From: Glebionis coronaria
Lineage: Eukaryota; Streptophyta; Magnoliopsida; Asterales; Asteraceae
Length of the DNA stretch: 64,000 bases
Direction of reading: 5' to 3'
Assembly: GCA_025667525.1 (NCBI GenBank)
Contig: CM046877.1
Coordinates: 619,766,580-619,830,579 of the forward strand
Position numbers and translations under genes: made by a program. This document shows, one piece after another, positions 33,878 to 46,145 of the stretch (positions within the stretch are counted from its first letter, which is position 1; the number at the start of each line of letters is the position of its first letter). Under the pieces are notes generated by a model. It was not told the origin of the DNA, did not search any database, and saw only the letters and a program-made list of their open reading frames with translations.

Positions 33878-35813
33878 AATCCCCTACACTTAACCATTGC
33901 CATGCCCTCATGCAATGCTTAGTGATAAAGCAATTTTACACTTTTCTCGTAATCAATCAACCTTGGCCTTATTAACATACTACTAAACAAAAATTAAAAT
34001 ACTAAGAGAAATTTAAACTTTAAAGTAAACAAAAGGATAGAAAACCATTTTCACTTGAAAATAGCTATATGGAAATAACTTGCAAAGAGATCAAGGACTT
34101 ACATTAGGGCTTCGGTGCTGCGAAGATTTATCACCCTCAAGTTTCACGTTCCCCAAACTAAGCTTAAAAACGAGATCATTGTTATTATAAGTTAGCATAT
34201 CAAACACTTACACACATGGCTTAATTAAATGCTTAAACTCCCTTACTCCTAGAGGTATCTCTTATATTTTTATTTTTGTCTTAGAATGATCATGAAGATG
34301 CATTTTTGGAATTATTTTGATAGTTTATTTAGGCTGAAAGTAAAGTAGGACGATTTGATCAATAGTTAGCTAAAGGACAAAATCTCTTAAAACTGCTTCT
34401 CGGGATATCAAAAAGTTCATATCTTGGCATAACTTGGTTCACGATTTGAGACCTTTCTCGGGCCGATATTTGGCATGTACTTCATACTTCATATCTTCGA
34501 GAGACGTTCTTGAGATAATGGTCTTCTCATCGTTAATAGAGTTTCTTCACTTGGAGACTTTTGAGGGGTACTCCAACTTTGTTGACCACGACTTCATGAT
34601 TATTTCTTCAATCTCTGATTTTGAGATACAACGATCCGCCTTCTTTTCGGACTTGGATCTATTCATCCTCATACCTTGTTAGGGTCTTTTCGGATAGACT
34701 TCTCCATGATCTTTATGGGAGTTGATTGCTTTTCGTCGTGAGTCTTGATCCTTCATATTGATTTTGGGAATAATGCTTTTCACATCACTTTGGATCTTCA
34801 GCAATAAAATTGAATCATCATGCCTTGTTAGGGCCTTTTCGGACTCGCCAATCTTCGCGCCCCGCTTCATAAGTTATGCCTTGGCTATGAACTCTTATCA
34901 TTACCGAGCAACTTTTAAACGATCTTGGGCTAGAAGCTAAGTAACTTTTCAAATCGTACGACCTTACTTATTGCAGATAAATTATTAGCAAGCGATGGGA
35001 GAATAGGCAAATAATTACACCAAGTGAGCTTGTGCAAGAATACCGACTTATAATTGACTCTATCATTTCTCGTCCTCCACAATTTAAAATCTCAAGTAAT
35101 GAGACTCGTGGATACTTAGCCTAATAAACAAATTAAGGTCTACATGGTTAAGGATACTAGCTAGAATAAACTTGGATAAGTCTATTCGGGTTGAGTCAAA
35201 ATAATCGCAACGGGCCTAATATGTCAAAGATTTCAAAACTAGCCACACCACTTTATTAATATTTTTGACTTTATTGCGGGATATATACATATGAAAGCAA
35301 CGATAAAAATTTAAAAATTACGACTAAATGGCCAAAGTTAATAAAAAATTTGAAAAATGTTGAAAAAGATGATTTTCCGGTTAAATGAAGGCATTTTCAT
35401 GGAAAAGTCCACTTAAAACTTCGATAGAAGTCCCCCTACACTTAAGATAAACATTGTCCTCAATGTTTAAGCATGTGGGAAAAGTCTCCCCTACACTTAT
35501 GACATTGTGAACGTTGGTTAAATCAAGCTAAGGAAGAGACGACTAAAGTGATCAATTTCAAATGTGAGTATGAAGAAAATTGAATCACGATAGTTGAGAG
35601 ATAGAACCGGATTTCGGAGAACACGGGAGCACGGTTCTTCAAAGATTCTAAGAGTGCATTCATCCCTGTAATCACATCACCACACAAACACAAGCAACCT
35701 ATAGAGGTCCCCCTACACTTAGGAGGTTAAACGGAAAAAGATAGATACTCAGGTTGCCTCCCGAGGAGCGCTTGTTTTTGTTAACCGAGTCACGAGCCTG
35801 ACTCGACCCAAAA
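33878..35813 (-). other. Element C 3' non-coding region with repeated polypurine-like tracts
   Basis: No gene over 1.9 kb; the short open frames at 34434-34940 have no family features. On the minus strand the polypurine word TAAGTGTAGGGG sits directly before the 3' LTR (about 33878-33891). Near-copies occur at about 35432-35444, 35487-35499 and 35708-35720, the last just after the pol stop. A 55-bp segment with TTTCGGA/TTGTTAGGG words is duplicated at about 34670-34700 and 34825-34845. Confidence 0.65.
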
Positions 35814-37950
35814 TTAGTTCATGGGGAACGTGGTGAGGGATGGAATCATCTCTTGAGAGATGTCCTCACCAAAGTACAACTTCACTCGTTGGCCATTCAC
35901 CTTAAAATTAGGTCCATTAGGTTGAGCGAGCTCGAGAGTACCATATGGAAAAATTTGGGCAATAGTGAATGGGCCGGACCAACGAGATTTCAGCTTGCCC
36001 GAAAAGATTTTCAACCGAGAGTTAAAGAGTAAAACTTTGTCTCCAACTTGGAACTCTCGGTTCTTAATCTTAGAGTCGTGAATGAGGTTAGTCTTTTCCT
36101 TATAGATCAAAGAATTTTCATAAGCCTCATTCCGGAGTTCATTCAGCTCATTGAGTTGGATCTTGCGTAGGTCACCGGCTTTGTTGATGTCAAAATTAGC
36201 CCACTTCAAGGCCCAGTAAGCCTTGTGCTCCAACTCAATGGGGAGGTGGCATGCTTTCCCGTACACGAGACGATATGGTGTACAACCAATCGGAGTCTTG
36301 TATGCGGTACGGAAAGCCCACAGAGCATCATCAAGTTTATCGGCCCATGAGGCACGATGCTCTCCCACGGTTCTTTCAAGAATTCGCTTTAGTCCTCGGT
36401 TGGATATTTCAGCCTGGCCATTAGTTTGTGGGTGGTAAGCGGTGGAAAGACGATGATTTACACCATACTTAGCCATGACTCTAGCAAATTGATCATTGCA
36501 AAAATGAGTCCCGCGATCACTAATAATGGCACGAGGCACACCGAATCTAGCGAATAGAGATTTCAAAAAGTTACAAACCACCCTTGCGTCATTAGTAGGT
36601 AAAGCTTTGGCTTCAACCCACTTTGAAACGTAGTCAACGGCTACAAGGATGTATTTGTTTCCTTTAGAGGAAGGGAATGGCCCCATAAAGTCGATACCCC
36701 AAACATCAAAGATTTCACATTCTTGTATGAAATTTTGAGGCATCTCATCTTTATGTGTGATCTTGCCTTGTTTTTGGCAAGCATCACATCGTTTAACCAT
36801 CTCGTGAGCATCACGATAGATGGTGGGCCAATAAAATCCCGAGTCAAACACTTTTTTGGCGGTGTAGTTGGGACCAAAGTGACCACCGGTGGGTCCTTTG
36901 TGGCAAGCGTCAAGGATTTCTTAAGCTGCCGGTCCATCAACACATCGGCGAATAATCAAGTCGGCACATTGTTTGAAAAGATACGGGTCATCCCAAAAGT
37001 AAGTCTTAATGTCTTTGAAGAACTTTTTCTTTTGCTGGGATGTTAACCCGTCAACGAGAATTCCACCCGCCAAGTAGTTTGCAATGTCCGCAAACCACGG
37101 GGTTTCATCAGCAGTCGAGTTGATAGACATTAAGGTCTCCAAGGGAAAAGAATCATTGATTTCTTTGTTCGGATGATCCCCTTGGTAAGGATCCTCAAGT
37201 CTACTGAGATGATCCGCGGCTAGGTTTTCAGCTCCTTTTTTATCGCGAATTTCGATTTTAAATTCTTGGAGTAGCAAAACCCAGCGAAGAAGTCTTGGCT
37301 TGGAATCTTGCTTAGTCAACAAGTACTTCAACGCGGAATGATCGGTGTAAACGATTGTGGTAGAAAGGACAAGATAGGGGCGAAATTTTTCAAAGGCATA
37401 GACAACAGCTAAAAGCTCTTTTTCGGTTGTCGTGTAATGCAATTGGGCCCCCGTCATTGTCTTGCTAGCGTAATGGATCGGTTGGAAGTGTTTATTCACT
37501 CTTTGGCCCAAAACCGCTCCAATAGCATAGTCGCTAGCATCGCACATCAACTCAAAGGGTAGCTCCCAATTAGGGGTAACTAAGACGGGTGCCTTAGTTA
37601 GCTTATCCTTAAGCGAGTTGAAGGCTTCGATACACTCTTTGGAAAAGATAAAAGGAGTATATTTTTCCAAGAGGTGGTTCATCGGGCGAGCGATTTGAGA
37701 AAAATCTTTGATGAATCGACGGAAGAAGCCCGCATGACCAAGGAAACTTCTCACACCCTTCACGGTTGAAGGTGGAGGCAACTTAGCGATAACATCGACT
37801 TTAGCACGGTCCACTTCAAGACCGGCTTTGGAAATTTTGTGTCCTAGCACGATGCCCTCTTTTACCATGAAATGGCATTTTTCCCAATTAAGAACAAGGC
37901 GAGTGTCTTCACACCGCTTAAGCATACGTTCTAAATTGGCAAGGCAAGCG
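35814..37950 (-). pseudogene. Element C pol: RNase H and integrase part
   Basis: After a frameshift near 37940, a frame runs leftward to 35814 with one in-frame stop (36921-36923). It covers the reverse transcriptase thumb, RNase H ([30 protein letters not shown]) and integrase. The integrase zinc finger (H...H...CDACQ, near 36770) and the catalytic D (GIDFMGPF), D (ISDRGTHF) and E (NGQAE) are all present. The C-terminal part reads [18 protein letters not shown] and SRWSGPF, the usual gypsy GPY/F-type module, and ends without a chromodomain. With only one stop and one shift in over 1,000 codons with the next entry, the enzyme has barely decayed. Confidence 0.92.
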
Positions 37951-40900
37951 AGAAAGAATCGCCATAAACCGAGAAATCATCCATGAATACTTCCATAGTG
38001 TCTTCCACCATGTCATGGAAGATAGCCATCATACACCTTTGGAATGTCCCAGGAGCATTACATAAACCAAAAGGCATGCGTTTGTAAGCAAATGTTCCAT
38101 AGGGACAAGTGAATGTGGTCTTTTCTTGGTCCTTGGGATCGATGGGAATTTGAAAATACCCGGAGAAACCGTCTAAGAAGCAGTAATAGTCATTACCAGC
38201 TAGACGCTCGAGCATTTGATCCATGAAGGGAAGAGGAAAGTGGTCTTTTCTCGTGGCATCATTGAGCTTGCGATAATCAATACAAACTCTCCACCCAGTA
38301 ACGAGACGAGTGGGAATCAACTCGTTGTGTTCATTGGAAACAATGGTTATTCCGCCCTTCTTGGGCACACAATGGACGGGACTTACCCAAGGCGAATCCG
38401 AAATAGGGTAAATCAAGTCGGCATCTAGAAGTTTGATAACCTCTTGTTTGATGACGTCATGAATGCGAGGATTAACCCTTCTTTGGCTCTGGATTGTGGG
38501 TTTAAAGTCATCTTCCATGAGAATCTTGTGAGTACAAAAGTTTGGATCAATTCCGCGGATATCAGAAATTTTCCAAGCAATTGCCTTCTTATGATCTTTA
38601 AGCACGGCGATGAGGCGAGATTTCTCTTCTTCTTTCAAGTCCTTCGCGATGATGACAGGCGACTTCTTGTTTTCTTCAAGGAACACGTACTCGAGATGGG
38701 GCGGCAACTCCTTAAGTTCTAAATCCGGAGGATTTTCGATGGGAGGCGTTTTCAAAGTCGGAGCATCGATAGCAATAACCGTGGGAGATGGTGGTGAAAT
38801 ATTGTCTTCTTTAAGAATGTTCTCAATGAGGCGAAGATCTTCATCCCAATCTGTGGGAGAATCATCATGTTCTAAGTTCACATCTCCCATGGTGGCTTCC
38901 AAATCTTTCCAAAGGAAATCACTTTCTCCAAATAGGGATAGTGATGAATCAATCAAGGAAACGGTCTCAACATTGGGAAGAGAGGTAGGAATACTTTTAC
39001 AAGCATCTTTGAAGTATTATTCACAAGCCTCATCAAGAACGTCAATACAATTAACACTCTCGTATGAATAAGGCTGTTTAGAAAGCTTTCCCATGTTGAA
39101 TACAATTTTATCGTCACCCACTCTCATGATAAGTTCACCAGCTTCAACATCGATGAGAGTGCGACCGGTCCTCAAGAATGGACGACCAACGATCAATGGC
39201 ACACGAGGGTCCATGTCGTAGTCAACGACAACGAAATCGGTAGGAAAAGTAAATTTGTCGACTCCTACAAAGACGTCTTCGGCTATCCCCACTGGATAAG
39301 CAACCGTACGGTTAGCTAATTCCAAATTCATTTTGGTGGGGACTAGCTCAGGGAGAGATAATTGCTTCCAAACGCTTAGAGGCATCAAATTAATACTGGC
39401 ACCTAGATCGGCTAGGGCCATGCAATTCTCTACTCCCGAGAAGTTACAAGGGATTAAGAAACGACCCGGATCACCAAGCTTGGTTGGCAATTTCCTTAAG
39501 AGTACTGTAGAGCAATTCTCATTAAGTTGGGTGTTAGCAATATCAAGAAGCTTCTCCTTGTCGCTAAGAAGATCTTTGAACATTTTCGCATACTTGGGCA
39601 TGTGAGCGAGAGCCTCAGTGAAGGAGATGTTGAAATTCAATTGTTTAAACATTTTGAGAAAGTTCGAAACCTGAATATCGTCCTTGCTTTTGAGCTTCTC
39701 TTTCCTTAACCTTGAGGGATAAGGTATATCGGAAGAAGAGGAAGGCTTTAGAATAGTAGGATCACTCACATCCTTGGGTGGAGGAGGGGTAGAAGTGAGA
39801 GGTGGAGAAATTGGGGAAGTAGAAGGTTGGGAAATAGGAGCAGGTGACTCGTTTTCCTTAGTCACAATCACTGGTAGAGGTATAGGAAGCTCGGGTTCCT
39901 TGGTACCTTTGCCACTGCGAGTGGTGATTGCTTTCATCTCCCCTCTTGGATTCGCAACGGTATTACTCGGAAGAGTACCCGAAGAAGAGGATTGATTACC
40001 TTGGAAGAAACCAGCCATCATGTTCTTTAAGTCATTCGTTTGACTTGCCAAAGTGTTTCTCATATCAGCTCTCAGATCGTTTCCTTGTTTCACCATGTCT
40101 GCTTTCAAGTTGAGCACTTCCCGCTAGAGATTTTCCACAATCACATCATTGGTCCGCACGTAGGTTTCAACATCTTGATGCAATGCGGTGGGTTGGTTGG
40201 GAGGAGGAGCATGGTATGGGGGTGGTTGATAAGCAGGTTGTTGGTAAACTTGGTTGTTTCTTTAAGGTGGATATGGTTGTTTGTGAGGTGGTATGTATGG
40301 TGCACGAGTTTGTTGTTGTTGTTGAGGAGGGCGATTGAGGTTTTGTTGTTGGTTTGGGTTGTTAGGAGGAAAACCGGGTGGTGAGAGATAGTTGTTCGAG
40401 CGGTAGCTAAGCAAGTTGCGGTCACCTTAAGGACGAGCTTGATAAGCGGTCGGAGGATAGGTACCGTATGCTGCATTCACATTCTCAGAAGGATAGTCTT
40501 GGGTGGCGGTACAAGTGGTGTAAGAATGCGGACCCCCGCAGATTTCACATGGTTGGCTGACAGCATTGACTTGAGCATTTTTAGCGTTGATGCTGTTGGT
40601 GTTGCTAGCGGTTTGGGTAGCAAGCGATTCAAGAAGCGCAGTGATTTTGTCAAGTCGCTTGCCGCTGTCACTAGTACTAGCACTAGTGGCATTGGTCCGC
40701 ACACTCTTGGTTTGCACACGAGACTTATTCTCAATGATATCCCAAGCAGCATTGGAAGTCTTAACCAAAATATTACCCCCCGAGGCACTGTTTAGTGAAT
40801 CTTGGTCATTCATGCTTAAACCATTATAAAAAGTGTTAATTTGGTGCACTTTGATAAAACCATGTTGTGGGCATTTTCTTAAAAGATCTTTAAAACGGTC

Positions 40901-41470
40901 CCAAGATTCACTAAAAGACTCATCGTACTTTTGTTCAAAATTGATAATTTCATTCCGCAAAGCGGTAGTACGAGAGGGTGGGAAAAAGTAATTTATGAAC
41001 TTGGTCTCCAAATCCGTTCACGTCAGAATACTTTGTGGCGGTTCCTTTGCAAGCCAATGTCAGGCTTGTCCCTCTAAGGAGAAAGGAAAAAGTTGTAAAC
41101 GGATTACCTCTTGTGGAACACCATTGAATTTGACCGTATTTGTGAGTTGCAAGAACCTTTTGATGTGGTCATGTGGATCATCAATGGTACACCCCAAGAA
41201 TGGTTGAGCAGAGACCATCTGGATAAAACCGGATTTGAGCTCAAAGTTGTTGGCTGCAATCGCGGGTATGACAATTGGATCATTGTTGCCGTCTACATGT
41301 GCTTGCAGAAGTTCAATCATCGGGCGATTGTCTGGTATGGGCTCATTGTTGAGAGGTGGATTGTTATTATTGTTGTTGAGAGGTGGGTTATTCTTGTTGT
41401 TTTGTACCCCGGCCATGTCTAAGTCTTCGAGAGGCTCAGGCTCTTGATAAGACGTTGATCGTGTACGCAT
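37931..41470 (-). pseudogene. Element C gag-protease-reverse transcriptase frame
   Basis: One frame runs from an ATG at 41470 to a stop at 37931, interrupted by in-frame stops at about 41060, 41014, 40427, 40263, 40122 and 39017. Gag includes the retrotrans_gag core (FLQLTNTVKFNGVP to FYNGLSMNDQ) and a CX2CX3HX4C knuckle (CEICGGPHSYTTC, about 40540). A Pro/Ser-rich linker and the AITTRSGK peptide follow. The protease site is ALADLGASINLMP (about 39385-39425). Reverse transcriptase starts near 38620 (IRGIDPNF) and reaches the catalytic FMDD (about 37980). Stops at 41060 and 41014 look like Arg and Trp codons changed by C-to-T-type decay. Confidence 0.9.
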
Positions 41471-41683
41471 GCACCTGCAAAAGAACTAACAAGGCAAAAA
41501 CAAAGCAGAAATATTTTTGGTTTTTTATGTTTTTTAATTTTTAGGATTTTTGAAAATTTTATATTATTTTTGGGTTTTTGAAAATTTTATGAAAAAGTAA
41601 CGTTCACGGTGAACGGATCCCAAAATCCTAGTTCTCACAAAAAACTGTTAATCTTAACGAGAAGAGCCGACAGCGGCGCCATT
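41471..41683 (-). promoter_or_regulatory. Element C leader and tRNA-Asp primer-binding site
   Basis: On the minus strand, two bases after the LTR end, comes TGGCGCCGCTGTCGG (41666-41680). It is complementary to the 3' end of tRNA-Asp apart from two or three changes and is the primer site typical of Athila-type elements. The remaining ~190 bp of leader contain AT-rich TTTTGGGT words and no upstream open frame of note. Confidence 0.8.
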
Positions 41684-43366
41684 TGATACTAGCATTTTGG
41701 ATGGGGTTCAGGATTTATTCTCGGTATCCTCTCGAATTGATCGCAGCTCAAAGTGGAATAGTTGTTCTTGGTGACAAATAGGGGGTTTGGATTTTCTATT
41801 CTACTAAAAGGACTAAAAGCATAAAGTGATAAGAATAAGCTAAAAGCGACTAATTTAATAGCAATTAATAAAACTTGAATTAAAATTTAAGTATTAAAAA
41901 AAACAGTAAATATTACTTAACTCTGATTCGAAATACTCAAAAGAAAAATTGATTCGGAAGTTTCTACTTTACCCTTGATCCGGAAGTTTGGTTCGGAACT
42001 CTTCCGAATGAACCCTCTGGTTCGAAACTTCTTGATCCGGAACTCTTCCGGATGAACTCCTTGATTCGGAAGTCTTCCGAGTGAACTAGCTTGGTTCAGA
42101 AGTCTTGATCCGGAACTTCTGATTCGGAAGTTTTCCTTGATCCGGAACTTTCGTTCGGAACTTCTAAGCAGAATTGATTCGGAACTTTTTAAACTGATTC
42201 GGAACTTTTTAAACTGATTCGGAAGATTTGAAAAAGATTGATTCGGAAGATTTGAATTGGTTCGGAAGTTTATTCAGAACTTTTAAACAAAATTGATTCG
42301 GAACTTTTAAACACTTTCATTCGGAAGTTTATTCGGAACTTTTAAACTGATTCGGAACTTTTGAAACCATTCATTCGGAAGTTTATTCGGAACTTTTAAA
42401 GACTTCCATTCGGAACTTTTAAACTGATTCGGAACTTTTGAAAAACCATTCATTCGGAACTTTTAAAAGACTTCATTCGGAACTTTGTGCTCATTCGGAA
42501 CCTGGAAAAAAAAACTCAAGAACAGTTGGAGACAGAGAAACAGGGGAATACGATTTCAATCCAAAATCCACCAAGTTTTTAACAAAAACTTAAACAAAAC
42601 TAACCACGAATCATCTACTAACCATAAACAACAAATCCCATCAATAAAAACTTAAAACCCAATAACTTTTAAAGATCAAAATTAACCAAATAAGAGCTTT
42701 AACTTTGAATCAAAAAGATGAAGATGAACAAGATGAAATGAAGGATTAAATTGATAGATTAATGTTTAAACAATCAAAAGACAAAGATTAAACTACAACA
42801 TTGGAAAACAAGAATCAAAATCACCAAACACCCTAATGGTGTTGGTGATGCCTACGAACAGAAAAAGAGAGAAAAAAGGAGTAAAAAAAACTGAATGAAA
42901 AGTGTGAAGGGAATTCTTTATATAGTCTTGTCTTTGGTTGGTGAGTGGGCTTTCTCCCGTTCTTCTTGTCTTCTCGTCTTTTCAGAAAAGTTGACGTTTT
43001 CGATTCTGATTCGGGATTTGTCGTCGATTAAATTCAACTCGTCTTTTAATTTCTTCGTTTATTAGACTTGAGTTTCTTCGACATATGTAAATCTTCAATC
43101 TTTGGTCCTTTTCTTCGATAAATCTTCAAATAGGCCCAGTGACCAAATCTTTTGCATCTCTTGGACAATAGACTTCGTCTTGAGTCTTTTTCTTCCATAA
43201 AACCCGTGCAATCCCATGTTTTCTTTAATATTCATCCGGTTGGCTCTGAAAACACAATAAACACAAAAACCACGCATAATTCCAAACAAATGATATTAAA
43301 TACGCGTTTTGGTCTCGTTTTAGCCAGAATTAAGTGGAAAAAGGATGGGTGTTTATACACCTATCA
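41684..43366 (-). repeat. Element C 5' LTR (right in + coordinates)
   Basis: Matches 32194-33877 with about 14 substitutions, one single-base indel and one 3-bp indel counted by eye. The TTCGGAA block is at 41938-42503. Confidence 0.92.
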
Positions 43367-43371
43367 GTTTA

Positions 43372-43729
43372 CATTGTGAATATGAGTTACGAAAAACCTA
43401 ATAACCCTTGGTTCCTTTTATAGTGTAAGGATTAGGGTTTTACAAGAGATAAAATCAAATAAACATGTAAATCTTCTATTTAAATAAACTTATACAGAAT
43501 ATATCATGCATGTTTATCTAAATAGAAGATTCCAAAGGCTTCTTGTCTACGTTTCTATCAATGCTTAGTTTGTACATGACAATGCTTAGATTGTACATGA
43601 CAACACTTGAGCCATCAACCTCCGATTTGCTCTTGTCAACGCTTAGATTGCTCTTGACAACACTTAGACAAATGTCTTCATGTTTTCTTCGTTTTTGAGT
43701 TTCTGCCACATCAACTTTTTGACCCAACA
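43372..43729 (-). repeat. Element B left LTR, part 2
   Basis: Continues 31974-32193 after the element C insertion and ends GACCCAACA. It contains several TGACAACGCTTAG/TTGTCAACGC-type words in its U3 (right-hand) part. The minus-strand open frame over it is repeated in the other LTR and is not a gene. Confidence 0.9.
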
Positions 43730-45562
43730 ATCTTCCCCTAGTTGATGTCGGCAAAACTCTTTGTGTATCTCTTGTAAGTTATACATGATCTTGAAATTGC
43801 TTCCCCTAAAGTGTAGCATGTATGTCTTCCCCTTTTTTTCACATCAACAGGGAAGTAAACAATGTATGTAATCTTGAAGATTCTCCAAATGTAGGCTCTG
43901 TATAATGATCTTGAAGAAAAATAACTATAATATTCTTGATGTAGAAGTAGAATAACCCAAACCTATATTCCATGTCTTGTACTATCCACGTGATAAAGAG
44001 CTTATACTCATGGCACAAAGTATAAGTAGACCTCGATCCCTTGTCAATATTCTCATCCTTTGTGAGACACTGAGCACGATAATGTAACTCCTTCAAGTGT
44101 TATGACAAGTCTTCGTCACCAAACTTTTAAAGCACAAACAAGTTATCTTAAAAGTTAATTGTTATGCTGATTACTTTTAAGATATAATAGAACATAACCT
44201 CGCGAAAATCTTCTTCAAACATCAAACTTACCATAAGAATTCTTCCCTTTAAGCCAACACCTTTTCATGACGATTTTAATGGAATAACGTCTTCATACCA
44301 TATGTAAAAGCCACCAATATGGATAACTCTAAGGCTATCCCGATTACAAAATAAAATATCCATCAAATTCCCATGAATAGTTGCTAACTCGCATTAAGAT
44401 CATTAACCCCTTTTTAAAAATATCCGAGCCAAAAATATCAATTTGATATTCTATAAAAACGGAGATTCCATGTACCTTCGTGTGTAAATTCCTCCTTTTT
44501 GTGTGCTAAAAACGTACCAATTTTTTCAACAGCAGCCATTCTTTTATTGTCCAACATCCTCTCTTATCCAAGATCACTATCAGATGTATTGTCCGATATC
44601 GGACAATACCTATCAGCGTTTGGATTCACATTTATCGGACAACTCATGTCAACGCTATCCTGTCAGCGTTAACTTATTTCTTGTCAGCGTCAAAACAAAT
44701 ACTTTGTCAGCGTCAACTTTAAACTTTGTTTGCTGACGTCAACACTTTACTTCAACTCCACGTCTAAAATAAATCAGATCCCACGTTTAAAACCAATATC
44801 ACGTGAAGTATATATTTTCCAAAAATATCTCCATATATCACGTAACAATCTTTGACCCCACTTCTTGTAGCAACTTCAGATCTGTTAACATTTTCCACGT
44901 GATAGCTGCAGCAAACATCTCTTGTCCCAATAATATACGGTAAAACATCAGATCTGGGACCACCTTACGTTATCCATTTCAATTTTGAACAATACTCTCT
45001 CACGTCACATTCACCTTTGAAAGTGAACAAACAGTAATGAAAGCAAACCGTACCTCCTTGAATAGTGGCTGCATCATTCTAGGGTTTCAAACCCTAAAAC
45101 CAAATCTTGTATAATTCACAGCATCAACCAATCGATCTAGGGTTTTGTAGAAAACGGAAAACTAAAAACCCTTTTCTTGCTGCTACTCATTACATAATAC
45201 TGCTGCAAATCGTCCCTTTCTCTGGTATAGAAACAATCTAGGGTTTTTAGAAACCCTAAATCATTATTTTATGCAAAATCAGAAAAGTGGAATTCACCTC
45301 TGCAGCCAACTTCGACGCCTAATAACTTTTGATTGGGGATAAAACTCGACAATCCCTTCTGTCGATGTCTAGATATATGTGTATAGAATACACACAAGAA
45401 ATTTTGTGACGATTCAACGGTTCAATAAAAAGTTATGACCTTCTGAATACTGTTGCGCACACAAAAACGTCCTAAAAACCCTAGACGGATTTTTCTTCTT
45501 TTCACCATACACGAACACCTTGTTGGTCCTAGCATCACGAGCCACGAGGCTCTGATACCAAT
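43730..45562 (-). other. Element B internal region, no coding capacity
   Basis: 1.83 kb with no open frame beyond 85 codons. On the minus strand the polypurine tract CTAGGGGAAGAT is at 43730-43741, next to the LTR. The primer-binding site TTGGTATCAGAGC (initiator-Met type) is at 45549-45561, two bases from the other LTR. At 44610-44745 the words GTCAGCGT and GTCAACGC recur at short spacing. The region aligns well with the internal region of element D (53285-55212). Confidence 0.85.
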
Positions 45563-46140
45563 TGTGGAAACCTTGGTTTCCGGATCTTTTAAGCTACTAG
45601 GAATGCATCATGTTCATATGATTAGATAATCAAAGCAGAATTAGAACACGACACATTAACAAGGTGTTTAGGCACAAAAACATGAATTAAAACAAATGGA
45701 TTGTTCATTATATTAATAACAAACAACCACTAGGTGTGTGTACATTGAATCCCACACCTAGTCGACACACGCTTTAGGTTTACATTGTGAATATTAGTTA
45801 TGAAAAACCTAATAACCCTTGGTTCCTTTTATAGTGTAAGGATTAGGGTTTTACAAGAGATAAAATCAAATAAATATGTAAATCTTCTATTTAAATAAAC
45901 TTATACAGAATATATCCTGCATGGTTATCTAAATAGAAGCTTCCAAAGGCTTCTTTTCTACGTTTCTATCAATGCTTATTTTGTACATGACAATGCTTAG
46001 ATTGTACATGACAACACTTGAGCCATCAACCTCCGATTTGCTCTTGTCAACGCTTAGATTGCTCTTGACAACGCTTAGACAAATGTCTTCATGTTTTCTT
46101 CGTTTTTGAGTTTCTACCACATCAACTTTTTGACCCAACA
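45563..46140 (-). repeat. Element B right LTR (578 bp; 5' LTR on minus strand)
   Basis: It runs from TGTGGAAACC to GACCCAACA, followed by the TGTTG duplication. It differs from the split left LTR at about 12 positions by eye. Confidence 0.92.
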
Positions 46141-46145
46141 TGTTG

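Larger units (their letters stand above)
32194..43366 (-). mobile_element. Element C: Athila-like Ty3/gypsy retrotransposon (minus), 11.2 kb
   Basis: LTRs of 1,684 bp (left) and 1,683 bp (right) have TG...CA ends. The perfect target duplication is GTTTA (32189-32193 and 43367-43371), inside an LTR of element B. On the minus strand the order is LTR, primer-binding site TGGCGCCGCTGTCGG (tRNA-Asp type), gag, protease, reverse transcriptase, RNase H, integrase, long 3' region, polypurine tract, LTR. The tRNA-Asp type site, the DLGAS protease and the lack of a chromodomain point to the Athila/Tat branch. LTRs differ at about 14 substitutions by eye, so this is a recent insertion. Confidence 0.93.
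31974..46140 (-). mobile_element. Element B: non-coding LTR retrotransposon (minus), split by element C
   Basis: LTRs of 578 bp bound a 1.83-kb internal region once element C is subtracted. The target duplication TGTTG is perfect (31969-31973 and 46141-46145). Orientation is minus: on that strand the primer-binding site follows the right-hand LTR and the polypurine tract precedes the left-hand one. No gag or pol is present, so this is a non-autonomous element of the TRIM/LARD kind. The two LTRs differ at about 12 sites by eye. The priming sequence matches initiator-Met tRNA, common in Ty1/copia. Confidence 0.9.

Noticed and set aside
33648..43379. Paired 75-81-codon open frames at 33648 and 43152
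   Set aside because: They are the same stretch in the two LTRs of element C, with no recognisable motif and opposite in strand to the element's genes.
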